Virus record (IMG/VR): IMGVR_UViG_3300031999_006522
Location: 1 to 31,615 of that record
DNA from: a virus
Direction: 5' to 3' (one strand)
DNA: 31,615 nucleotides
In this document: piece after piece, positions 15,147 to 21,584 of the stretch
Numbering within the stretch: the first letter of the stretch is position 1
Layout: each line of letters starts with the position of its first letter
The notes under the pieces: model-generated
Database searches by the model: none
What the model was told of the DNA's origin: nothing
The model's input: the letters and a program-made list of their open reading frames with translations, nothing else
Made by a program: the position numbers and the translations under genes

Positions 15147-15554
15147 CTACAGAAGCGCCTCGAACGTGAGCGACGCGCCGCTCGCGTCACCCGCGCCGCT
15201 GTTGACGGCCTTGACGCGGACGTACCGCTTCACGTCCAGCGGCAGCCGGGCCGTGAACGTGGCGGCCGCCGCGCCTGCGCCGCCGGCACCCGTCTGGACG
15301 ACGACGCCCGGATACAGGTCGGCGGCGGTCCCGAACGCGGGGTCGTCGTCGTGCTGGATCGAATACGTCATCGTCTTCGTGTCCGGCAGCTGCCCGGTCG
15401 TCAGGGCAGGGGCACTGACTTTGAACTCGGCGGCGGCGAGGAAGTCCCCTCGGCTGCCGTGGCCCAGGTCCAGGCCGACCGAATAGACCGTGGCCGCGCC
15501 GTTCGGCAGGGCCCTGGTCGCCTTCAGGCTCGCGTCTTTCACTTGGTATCCCAT
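15147..15554 (-). CDS. capsid cement/decoration protein (Bbp16-like)
   Basis: A 135-residue protein directly downstream of the major capsid gene. It begins MGYQVKDASLKATRALPNGA and shows SVGLDLGHGSRGDFLAAAEF, TYSIQHDDDPAFGTAADLYP and LPLDVKRYVRVKAVNSG, a pattern of small jelly-roll cement proteins such as the Bbp16 family (early D.., GDF, dDdp.F, LP....RYVR). Such proteins stabilise the expanded head. The ATG has AAAGGAA about 6 nt upstream. The assignment rests on pattern and position. Confidence 0.65.
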   Translation of the reverse strand: MGYQVKDASLKATRALPNGAATVYSVGLDLGHGSRGDFLAAAEFKVSAPALTTGQLPDTKTMTYSIQHDDDPAFGTAADLYPGVVVQTGAGGAGAAAATFTARLPLDVKRYVRVKAVNSGAGDASGASLTFEALL

Positions 15555-15585
15555 GGTCGGTTCCTTTCGTGCGCCTCAAGGGGCG

Positions 15586-16500
15586 TTACAGGGTCAAGGC
15601 CTCGGTGTCGGTGATGGCGTCGGTCGGCGCGATCGGCACGCCGAACGATTCCGTCGGGAACGGCGCCGGGGCGCCCGTCGCGTTCGTGGCCGTCCGGCTG
15701 TCCTGGAGTTGCCGCAGAGACCGGCGGGTCACCAGCAGCACGTCGGGCCGGACGCCGACCGGGAACTTCGACAGGAGCTCCGCGACGAGGTCGTCCGTCA
15801 GGCCCTTGCCGGCGTCGGCGGTGAGTTTCTTGATGCGGCCGATGCAGTAACGGCTGGCGACCTGGAGGCCCGGGTACGCCAGGAGTTCCTGGACGTAGGC
15901 CGTGAACGGGTTGTCGCTCGCGTCCAGAATCCGCTGCTCGGCCACGTCCGAGAGTTCCAGGCTCCCGTTGTTCCCGTACACCCAGGTCACGTTCTTCGGG
16001 CCGAACCGCAGGGCCCAGGCGCTGGAGCCGGTGCCCGCCGTGGTGCCGCCGGCGTCCACCACCATGTTCGTCGCATCGTAGGCGGCGAGCAGGCCGGGGA
16101 AGCCTTTCGCGTCCGCGCCGGTCCCGTAGTAGAACTGCGTGGCCAGCGTCTGCATGGCCGCTTCGAGGATCGCCGACGCCTCCAGGGCGATGTACGCCTC
16201 CGGCCCGTCCTCATACCGGTCGGCGACCGCCTTGTCGCACTCCCACCGCGGGTTCAGGATGTACGTCTCGAAGAGGCGGTTCTCATACGTCCCCTTCGTG
16301 GCGGCGGTGCCCTCGTTCGCGTTGCGGAACCCGACGGTCGGGTTGGCCGTCCGCACGAGGGTCTTGTAGTTCAGGCCCTTGATGGTCCGGGCCGGCGCGA
16401 GCACGAGTTCCGGATGGGCCTTGGTCGCCTCGTCGATGAGGCCGACGACCCCGTCGGACCCGTTCGCCTTGGCGATATCCAGCAGCGTGGGCATGGTCAT
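15586..16500 (-). CDS. major capsid protein
   Basis: A 304-residue protein that forms the phage head shell. It contains MPTLLDIAKANGSDGVVGLI at the N-terminus, then LNYKTLVRTANPTVGFRNAN, ILNPRWECDKAVADRYEDG, QFYYGTGADAKGFPGLLAAY, and a C-terminal VLLVTRRSLRQLQDSR, consistent with an HK97-fold capsid protein. I chose the ATG at 16500 because AAGGAG lies 8 nt upstream; a GTG at 16509 overlapping the protease stop (GTGA) is possible but too close to that SD. It follows the protease/scaffold and precedes a cement-like gene, the normal order. Confidence 0.82.
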   Translation of the reverse strand: MTMPTLLDIAKANGSDGVVGLIDEATKAHPELVLAPARTIKGLNYKTLVRTANPTVGFRNANEGTAATKGTYENRLFETYILNPRWECDKAVADRYEDGPEAYIALEASAILEAAMQTLATQFYYGTGADAKGFPGLLAAYDATNMVVDAGGTTAGTGSSAWALRFGPKNVTWVYGNNGSLELSDVAEQRILDASDNPFTAYVQELLAYPGLQVASRYCIGRIKKLTADAGKGLTDDLVAELLSKFPVGVRPDVLLVTRRSLRQLQDSRTATNATGAPAPFPTESFGVPIAPTDAITDTEALTL

Positions 16501-16505
16501 GTGCG

Positions 16506-16997
16506 TCACTCCTTACTCGGTTTGCAGTCGATCTCGGCGGCGAAGGCCGCGAGGTTGTCGCCGACCTTGGCCTTGAGTTCCGCCCGGCGTTTCGCCCGGG
16601 CGTCGTCGCGCTTCTCCGGCTGGAACGCCACCGGCGCCTTCTCGCCCCGGTCCAGGGCCGCCAGGCGGGCCTTCAGGGCCTCGTTCTCGGCCCTGAGGTC
16701 CTTGGCGTGGAGTTCCTGGGCCTCGGCGAACGTCTTCCCGGCGGCGAACCACTCGCCGCCCTTCGGGCCGAACGCGTCCAGGAACTTCTTGCACTCGGCC
16801 CGCGCATCCGCCAGTCCGTCAGCGCCAGGTGCCGGTGGGTCCTTCTTCCCCGCGTCGACGGTCGCACCAGCGACCTCGGCGGGTTTCACGGCCGCTTCCA
16901 CGGCCCCAGGTTTCGGGGCCTCGGCGGCAAGTTCAGACTTCGGCGCGTCAACAGCCGGCGCGACAGGCGCGGCCTCGGCGGGTTTGGGTTCGGACAT
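16506..16997 (-). CDS. nested in-frame scaffold protein
   Basis: The codon for Met207 of the protease gene (ATG at 16997) is preceded by AAAGGAG with a 6-nt spacer, a stronger ribosome-binding site than most genes here. Translation from it would give a 163-residue scaffold (MSEPKPAEAAPV and on) lacking the protease, analogous to lambda Nu3 inside gene C. The start coincides exactly with the end of the folded protease domain and the onset of the disordered linker. Confidence 0.6.
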   Translation of the reverse strand: MSEPKPAEAAPVAPAVDAPKSELAAEAPKPGAVEAAVKPAEVAGATVDAGKKDPPAPGADGLADARAECKKFLDAFGPKGGEWFAAGKTFAEAQELHAKDLRAENEALKARLAALDRGEKAPVAFQPEKRDDARAKRRAELKAKVGDNLAAFAAEIDCKPSKE

Positions 16998-17615
16998 TGC
17001 GGACTCCTTTCCTACGTTCGTGAACTCGACGTGAATGCTCTCGCCCGGCCCAAGTTCGGACCGGGTGCCCATGTCGGCCCCATACGGGCAGACGGCCACG
17101 CCCCGCAGGGGCCACTCGCGGATGACGATGCCGGGGCCGGCAAACTGAAAGCCGTTGACCGGCACGGCCTGGCCCTGGGCAACCTCCTCGACCTTGACGC
17201 CGTCGCCGCCGAAGTAGATGGACGCTTCGTAAGGGACGCCCGCGCGGGCCTTGTGGATGATCTCGCTCGCCCGGTCGTTGTCCTTGTAGGGCACCAGGGC
17301 CCCCGAGACCTCCAGGCCGCCTGAGTCGGCGCGGAAATGGTTCAGGTAGCCGATGACCTCGGACGGGTTGTGCACGTAATCCACCGGCAGCCGGTCCTTG
17401 TGGAGGTGCATCCCGGCCATGTCGTGGACCACCCGCCCCCAGAACCAGTGGGTGACCGGCTGGGCGGTGCGGGCCTTCATGCGGATGGGGGCGGACTTTG
17501 CGCCCTCGCCGTTGTCGCCCAACTCGAACGGGCCGACGACCATCCGCAGCGCGGCCGCCGGCACGCTGCCCGTCCGGCGGGCGGATTCGAGCGTCATGGC
17601 GCTCGGCTCAACCAT
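16506..17615 (-). CDS. prohead protease fused to C-terminal scaffold domain
   Basis: A 369-residue protein. The N-terminal 200 residues are a prohead-maturation serine protease: DYVHNPSEVIGYLNHF with likely catalytic His82, followed by RAGVPYEASIYFGG with likely catalytic Ser132, as in phage prohead proteases. Residues 207-300 are Pro/Ala/Glu-rich and disordered, and residues about 300-369 are helical (KDLRAENEALKARLAALDRG), as expected for a scaffold that is degraded during maturation. The ATG at 17615 has GGAG about 7 nt upstream and overlaps the portal stop by 8 nt. An internal start (16997) probably yields scaffold alone. It sits between portal and major capsid, as usual. Confidence 0.82.
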   Translation of the reverse strand: MVEPSAMTLESARRTGSVPAAALRMVVGPFELGDNGEGAKSAPIRMKARTAQPVTHWFWGRVVHDMAGMHLHKDRLPVDYVHNPSEVIGYLNHFRADSGGLEVSGALVPYKDNDRASEIIHKARAGVPYEASIYFGGDGVKVEEVAQGQAVPVNGFQFAGPGIVIREWPLRGVAVCPYGADMGTRSELGPGESIHVEFTNVGKESAMSEPKPAEAAPVAPAVDAPKSELAAEAPKPGAVEAAVKPAEVAGATVDAGKKDPPAPGADGLADARAECKKFLDAFGPKGGEWFAAGKTFAEAQELHAKDLRAENEALKARLAALDRGEKAPVAFQPEKRDDARAKRRAELKAKVGDNLAAFAAEIDCKPSKE

Positions 17616-19011
17616 TGGCGATCTCCACGATCTGGGCGTTCGCAGGGGCGACGTTCGTCGGCAGGCCCAGGGATTCCAGGTACTCGTTCTCCGAGGCCAA
17701 CTGGTCGGCCACGTCGAAGAAGTCCTTGCCCTGCTGCTTGAGGATGTCCGTGCGGGAGGCGAGACCCGCCCCGATGGCCGCGATGTCGGCGTTCACTTCC
17801 TTGAGGGGGTCAATCCACGGGATGCCCTTGGCGATCCATTCCCACCGCAGGTCCGCGAGGCCCATCCCGCGCGGGAGTTCGAGGAAGCCGTCGGCGATGA
17901 AGAGCCGCAGCCGCCACGCCGCGAGGTTATTGAGCATGAGCCGGACATCGTGCCGCTTCACGTCGGCCGACTGCTCGTACTGCAGCAGCGCCTGCCGGGC
18001 GCCCGAGTAGTTCGTGTGGGCCTCGTCGAAGAACGAGTACGGGATGTCCAGGCCCTTGAGGGCCGTCTGAATCATCGTCTGCGTGAACGCCTGGAACTCC
18101 GTCGAGGGCGACTTGGACTCCAGGAACTCGGCCCGGTCCCCCGGCTCCAGGTCCAGGAGCACCGGCCCCCGCCCGAAGTCCACCTCATACGCCTTGTCCG
18201 GCTGGCCGTCGGCGTCCGTATCTTCGCCGGTCACCGCGCCCAGCGGTTCGACCGCCTCGCGGTAGAACGCCAGGGCGAACATCTGGGCGACCTTCGCCTT
18301 CGCCAGAGCGTAGTCGAACCCCTCGTAGGTGTCCCGCAGCGTGTTGATGGCGGCCGCCAGAGGCGAGATGCCACGCACCTGGTCGAAGCGGTCGAAGAAC
18401 GCGTGGTGGACGACGAACTCGGCCGGAATGAGCCGCTCGAAGGCGAGGTCGCCGCCCGCCAGGGGCCGCTTGCAGACGGCGTACCCCTTCGCCAGGCCGG
18501 CCTCGTCCACTCGGACGCCGTGGACGAACTCGGCAGGAAGGACGCCCTGCGGCAGGCCGCTCGTCGGCGTCTGGACCCGGTCGCCCTCGATAGCCTGGAG
18601 GCGGCCGTCGGAGAGTTTCAGGAAGAACACGTCGCCGTCCACCGTCCGACGTTCCTCGGCCAGGCGAATGAGGCGCGGGAGAGAATGCCGCGCGGCCACA
18701 TCGCAGTTCGCCGGCCGGGACCACCAGTCCAGAAGGGCCTCGATGCGGTCGTCGAGGTCCGGGTTGCCGGTGCGTGACTGGAACGAGAAGGTGCTCACGT
18801 AGTCGAGGTGCTTTCGGATGGCCCAGGCGGCGATGGTGAAGTTGCGGTGGATGTCGCGGGAGGCGCTCGTGAGTTTGCGGCGCTGGTGGGGGAGGAGTTC
18901 CTTGTCCTCGCTCCGGAGGCGGGCCGTCGGCGCCTGCCGACGGTTCTTGGCCTCGACGGCGTCATAGCCGAAGAGGTACTTGCCCACCCGATTGAGGAAC
19001 CCTTTGTCCAT
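17608..19011 (-). CDS. phage portal protein (lambda family)
   Basis: A 467-residue portal, the dodecameric ring through which DNA enters the head. It shows the lambda-family features: an Arg-rich start with LTSASRDIHRNFTIAAWAIR, DWWSRPANCDVAAR, RTVDGDVFFLKL, AEFVVHHAFFDRFDQVRGIS (the VRG.S portal signature), and DIPYSFFDEAHTNYSGARQA (the NYSGAR signature). Its stop overlaps the protease start by 8 nt, and it is preceded by the small gpW-like gene by 2 nt. The terminase, normally adjacent, is displaced by about 3.3 kb of plus-strand cargo. Confidence 0.92.
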   Translation of the reverse strand: MDKGFLNRVGKYLFGYDAVEAKNRRQAPTARLRSEDKELLPHQRRKLTSASRDIHRNFTIAAWAIRKHLDYVSTFSFQSRTGNPDLDDRIEALLDWWSRPANCDVAARHSLPRLIRLAEERRTVDGDVFFLKLSDGRLQAIEGDRVQTPTSGLPQGVLPAEFVHGVRVDEAGLAKGYAVCKRPLAGGDLAFERLIPAEFVVHHAFFDRFDQVRGISPLAAAINTLRDTYEGFDYALAKAKVAQMFALAFYREAVEPLGAVTGEDTDADGQPDKAYEVDFGRGPVLLDLEPGDRAEFLESKSPSTEFQAFTQTMIQTALKGLDIPYSFFDEAHTNYSGARQALLQYEQSADVKRHDVRLMLNNLAAWRLRLFIADGFLELPRGMGLADLRWEWIAKGIPWIDPLKEVNADIAAIGAGLASRTDILKQQGKDFFDVADQLASENEYLESLGLPTNVAPANAQIVEIANG

Positions 19012-19013
19012 CG

Positions 19014-19214
19014 TCAGAATCCACCCAGGTTGATGCTGGCCGCCTGCGGCCGCTGGCCCTTCTCGCGGGCGACCTCGCGCTTCCAGTACCGGTACTTCGC
19101 CTCCACGTCGACGTACCGCACCGACTGGCCGTCCACCGAGACGGTGTCGAGGCCCGCACTCGTCTGAAGGAGCGTCTCGTACTTTGAAAGCATCGTCTCC
19201 GCGAACGTCGCCAT
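19014..19214 (-). CDS. gpW-like small head-tail connector protein
   Basis: A 66-residue protein starting MATFAETMLSKYETLLQTSA, with VSVDGQSVRYVDVEAKYRYW and an end RPQAASINLGGF. Small proteins of this kind (two helices around a short beta hairpin, basic YWKRE helix) precede lambda-type portals. I chose the ATG at 19214 because GGAG lies 5 nt upstream; a 24-residue extension upstream is Pro/Ser-rich and lacks a good ribosome-binding site. It is the first gene of the structural operon after the cargo region. Confidence 0.65.
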   Translation of the reverse strand: MATFAETMLSKYETLLQTSAGLDTVSVDGQSVRYVDVEAKYRYWKREVAREKGQRPQAASINLGGF

Positions 19215-19254
19215 CGCCACTCCGAATCTCGCGGGCTGGGCCGGGCCAAAAGAA

Positions 19255-19293
19255 GAAGGCTGTGCAGAAGGTGCAGGCTCCTGCACAGCCTTT
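19255..19293 (-). terminator. hairpin terminator candidate upstream of the structural operon
   Basis: A perfect 12-bp inverted repeat (AAGGCTGTGCAG at 19256-19267 against CTGCACAGCCTT at 19281-19292) with a 13-nt loop. On the minus strand it is followed by a pyrimidine-rich TTCTTCTTTT. If active it would stop minus-strand transcription arriving from the cargo region before the gpW-like gene. On the plus strand the following T run is shorter. Confidence 0.5.
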
Positions 19294-19383
19294 CGTTGCC
19301 TTCGACCCGGCCCGACCAGCGGAGGATCAGTCCGCCCGCCGCGCCCGTCGCATATTTAGTTGTCCGTCACCTGATCTATACGG

Positions 19384-19413
19384 TTGATACGCGCGGGTAT
19401 GCAAGGGTAGAAT
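19384..19413 (+). promoter_or_regulatory. sigma70-like promoter P1 of the plus-strand cargo genes
   Basis: TTGATA (-35, 5/6 match, 19384-19389), an 18-nt spacer and TAGAAT (-10, 5/6 match, 19408-19413). It lies about 190 nt upstream of the repeat-protein start and points into the three plus-strand genes, away from the phage structural operon. It is one of the best consensus matches in the window. Confidence 0.55.
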
Positions 19414-19422
19414 CGGAATGTA

Positions 19423-19452
19423 TTGGCAAAGGCCGAATTCGTGGGGTATGCT
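19423..19452 (+). promoter_or_regulatory. second sigma70-like promoter P2 of the cargo genes
   Basis: TTGGCA (-35, 5/6 match, 19423-19428), an 18-nt spacer and TATGCT (-10, 4/6 match, 19447-19452), starting 39 nt downstream of P1 and in the same orientation. The leader from here to 19606 contains no other convincing ORF. Confidence 0.4.
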
Positions 19453-19606
19453 TCCGGGCGACCCATAGGGCTGAGTTCCAGGCGGCTGAGTTGGCTCCGT
19501 CGGGGGGCGCTTACATTGCGGCGAGCGCGTGACACGCTGAGGCGGGGCGACGGGGGCCTAGTGCCTCGGTGCCCAGCTGATGGTGGACGGCAGCAGGAGA
19601 AAACAG

Positions 19607-20014
19607 ATGTGGCCTAGAGATTCCTACACAGGACCAGGGGGCGGGCTATACACGGGGCCCGGAGGAGGGATGTACACAGGGCCGGGGGGAGGAGCGTCTA
19701 CAGGGCCGGGGGGTGGGATGTCCACTGGACCGGGCGGCGGCCTGTCGACCGGCCCGGGAGGCGGCCTTTCGACAGGCCCAGGGGGCGGTCTCTCCACTGG
19801 TCCAGGAGGTGGCTTGTCGACGGGTCCCGGAGGCGGCCTGTCGACCGGCCCGGGAGGCGGTCTCTCCACTGGTCCAGGAGGTGGCTTGTACACGGGACCG
19901 TGTGATCAGCCGTACCGCAGCAATTGGCCTCCGAGAGCTGTGATCGTCGAGTACCTCGAGCAAAACGGAGTGCGCCAGGTCGCCGAGGTCCTCCGAAGGG
20001 CATGGGGACTGTGA
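19607..20014 (+). CDS. TGPGGG octapeptide-repeat protein (cargo gene 1)
   Basis: A 135-residue protein consisting of MWPRDS, eleven tandem octapeptides of type Y/S-T-G-P-G-G-G-L/M/A, then YTGPCDQPYRSNWPPRAVIV and a short C-terminal helix ending RRAWGL. I recall similar YTGPGGG-repeat hypothetical proteins scattered through Gram-negative genomes, without assigned function; this is unverified memory. The ATG at 19607 has AGGAG with a 7-nt spacer, which decides it over an upstream ATG at 19580. It is oriented opposite to the flanking phage genes, has two promoters upstream, and ends 12 nt before a zinc-ribbon gene remnant. The repeats suggest a flexible, surface or polyproline-II-like structure. 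Confidence 0.75.
   Translation: MWPRDSYTGPGGGLYTGPGGGMYTGPGGGASTGPGGGMSTGPGGGLSTGPGGGLSTGPGGGLSTGPGGGLSTGPGGGLSTGPGGGLSTGPGGGLYTGPCDQPYRSNWPPRAVIVEYLEQNGVRQVAEVLRRAWGL
19625..19888 (+). repeat. 24-nt coding tandem repeat, 11 units
   Basis: Eleven tandem 24-nt units encode the TGPGGG octapeptides. Third-base differences between units show divergence after duplication, while some neighbouring units are nearly identical (GGCCTGTCGAC-type blocks), suggesting ongoing slippage or recombination. Confidence 0.85.
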
Positions 20015-20025
20015 GCGGCAGGGCG

Positions 20026-20115
20026 TTACACATACTCCTTGTCAATCGGCACCCGGCCGCAGTCGCGGCGTGGGCGGTGGATGATGGCCGCGTGGCGCTT
20101 CTTGCAACGGCGTGA
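20026..20115 (-). pseudogene. zinc-ribbon gene 3'-end remnant, copy C
   Basis: On the minus strand this stretch encodes ...RRCKKRHAAIIHRPRRDC... ending VPIDKEYV and a TAA stop, alignable with the end of the intact gene at 22320-22556 (TAIIRRRCRCLDC, VRIDKEYA). About 28 residues survive, with a small deletion, and there is an in-frame stop upstream. DNA matches include CTCCTTGTCAATC and GGATGATGGC. It lies directly downstream of cargo gene 1. It is one of three copies that bound the cargo modules. Confidence 0.65.
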
Positions 20116-20147
20116 TTAGGGCCAGGGCTGCCCCCGCATTCGCGGGC

Positions 20148-20203
20148 ATGTTATGCGGACTCCCAGGGCGGTCCTGGGATGTTGGGCGGGTCCGCCTAAA
20201 CAT
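20148..20203. other. nested stem-loop upstream of the membrane protein gene
   Basis: Outer arms ATGTTATGCGGAC (20148-20160) and GTCCGCCTAAACAT (20190-20203) pair imperfectly. Inside them is a perfect CCCAGG/CCTGGG hairpin (20162-20167 with 20173-20178). A further hairpin CCCGC/GCGGG lies at 20133-20146. The element fills the space between remnant C and cargo gene 2, and could be a degenerate attC-like site, a terminator or an mRNA leader structure. Confidence 0.4.
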
Positions 20204-20233
20204 TGTTAGCATAGAGCACAATCGAGGAATATC

Positions 20234-21352
20234 ATGAGCGATGTTAATGTCAAAGACGCTCTTGATGCACCTTCCCTGTTGCCGCTATCAGCGGTAACAG
20301 GCGCACTCGCGGCCTTCGTTTATGTATCTGGCTATCTGGTTCATGCGTTCTATACCCGCGGCAAGGGGATACCTTCACTCCCGCTCCTAAATGCCGAATA
20401 CATCCATACTGGTCTCGTTTTTCTGGGCCTGACTACTTTCATCATTGTGCTGCCCGCCGTCATTTGGCGCGCGGTCGTTAAAGCACACGAGCGCTCAAAG
20501 ACGCCGGTGATGATAACTGCCGTCATTACGCCATTCGTTGCAGCCACATTTCTCTATCTGGTTCTCTTTTACGCCTTGTTCATTACGCACTCTGACTGGG
20601 TCTACACAGTCCGCATATTCAACCACAATGTTTCTCTGCAATCACTTTCACTCGTCTACTTTATCTCCGTAGGACTCTTGCTGTGTCTCATACCAGCCAT
20701 TCGCCAGTTCAATACGCGTCGCAACGCAAGTGATTCCAGGTACTTCTCAGATAGCATTGACAATGCAAGCACATCCACGGCATGTCGCGTGGCCGTCATG
20801 TTTCTGCAAGCGATAGAGGTCGCTGTGACTGTAGTCTTCTTGTTCATGTTATGGAGAAAGTTGCCGTGGGTTGCGCCTTTCATGGGGCGCCTGGTCTTCT
20901 ATGTGCTATCACTGCTCGTCGTTTTCGTTTCTGCCAAAGTGATTGTCGGGTGGACGAACGTATATCAGTGGAAAGGGTCGGGAAATCTCTTTCTCTTGAT
21001 CGGGCTGCCGTTTTTTGTTGCCGCCTACTTGATTCTTATTTCCACATATGCCTTTGGCGTATACAACAACCTTCCTGTTAACCGTGGCGGGCGGTATCCT
21101 GTAACATCTGCGACGCTCGTGGTAGAGCATGACTACGTGCTTCCGCCTGAGTATATCGCAAGCACAGAAACGCAGTATGTCATAAGCAGGCCGGTGTACA
21201 TATTAGAGGAGAGCGAGAGCTACTTATACATCGCGCAATACAAAGATCCGGCCGAATGGTTTGGGGATGCTCCAACCGTGCGAGCCATAAGGAAGGACGC
21301 TATACTGCGAATGGACCTGCAGTCAATCATGGATGGAAAGCCCAGAATGTAA
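20234..21352 (+). CDS. seven-helix integral membrane protein (cargo gene 2)
   Basis: A 372-residue membrane protein that I do not recognise. About seven hydrophobic segments are visible, near residues 16-38, 57-80, 93-115, 135-155, 185-208, 215-238 and 247-270. They are followed by a soluble C-terminal domain of about 100 residues (NLPVNRGGRYPVTSATLVVE, then YVISRPVYILEESESYLYIA). The ATG has GAGG about 7 nt upstream. Codon usage is strikingly less GC-rich at third positions than the phage genes on either side, and the orientation is opposite, so this gene is clearly foreign to the late operon. Helices plus a cytoplasmic or periplasmic sensor-like domain could fit a superinfection-exclusion role, but that is speculation. 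Confidence 0.8.
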   Translation: MSDVNVKDALDAPSLLPLSAVTGALAAFVYVSGYLVHAFYTRGKGIPSLPLLNAEYIHTGLVFLGLTTFIIVLPAVIWRAVVKAHERSKTPVMITAVITPFVAATFLYLVLFYALFITHSDWVYTVRIFNHNVSLQSLSLVYFISVGLLLCLIPAIRQFNTRRNASDSRYFSDSIDNASTSTACRVAVMFLQAIEVAVTVVFLFMLWRKLPWVAPFMGRLVFYVLSLLVVFVSAKVIVGWTNVYQWKGSGNLFLLIGLPFFVAAYLILISTYAFGVYNNLPVNRGGRYPVTSATLVVEHDYVLPPEYIASTETQYVISRPVYILEESESYLYIAQYKDPAEWFGDAPTVRAIRKDAILRMDLQSIMDGKPRM

Positions 21353-21361
21353 AACAGCAGT

Positions 21362-21431
21362 GGCTAAGCAGAGGGTGGTGCTTACCGTGAACCCGCGGCG
21401 GGTTCACGGCCGCACACCCTCGTCGTTAGGC
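21362..21431 (+). repeat. 70-nt imperfect palindrome resembling an integron attC site
   Basis: The central CCGTGAACCCGC / GCGGGTTCACGG arms (21385-21396, 21398-21409) are perfect. The outer arms GGCTAAGCAGAGGGTGGTGC and GCACACCCTCGTCGTTAGGC pair over most of their length, with an extra unpaired G and internal loops. The right end GTTAGGC (21425-21431) fits the attC R' consensus GTTRRRY; the left end GGCTAAG departs from RYYYAAC. It starts 10 nt after the cargo gene 2 stop, where an attC would sit in a gene cassette. It could instead be a transcription terminator. Confidence 0.45.
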
Positions 21432-21575
21432 GTATTCCTTCTCGATCCTCACCTGGCCGCAGTCGAGGCACCGGCACCGGCGGCGGATGATGGCCACATA
21501 GGGGGTGCCGTCGGCGTGAAGGCCGCCGCACTCTTGGACCATGCGGCTTCCGCACGGCTCGCTTTTCTCTTGAAG
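21426..21575 (-). pseudogene. zinc-ribbon gene 3'-end remnant, copy B
   Basis: On the minus strand it encodes EPCGSRMVQECGGLHADGTP then YVAIIRRRCRCLDCGQVRIE and KEYA with a TAA stop. This closely parallels the C-terminus of the intact gene, with about nine residues missing near its zinc-ribbon CPKC. The first 100 nt are roughly 80 percent identical to the intact copy by eye, beginning with an identical TAGGCGTATTCCTT. Its stop codon lies inside the GTTAGGC box of the attC-like element. Confidence 0.7.
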
Positions 21576-21584
21576 GGCGAGAGA

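Noticed and set aside
13648-15486. 612-residue plus-strand open frame across several small structural genes
   Set aside because: It crosses five tightly coupled minus-strand genes with good ribosome-binding sites; the translation is Arg/Pro/Ala-rich with no motif.
19625-19888. CRISPR-like regular repeats
   Set aside because: Repeats are contiguous 24-nt coding units without spacers and encode a clear octapeptide repeat.
20133-20146. Hairpin CCCGC/GCGGG resembling a Type I-E CRISPR repeat core
   Set aside because: Single occurrence, no second repeat or spacer nearby.
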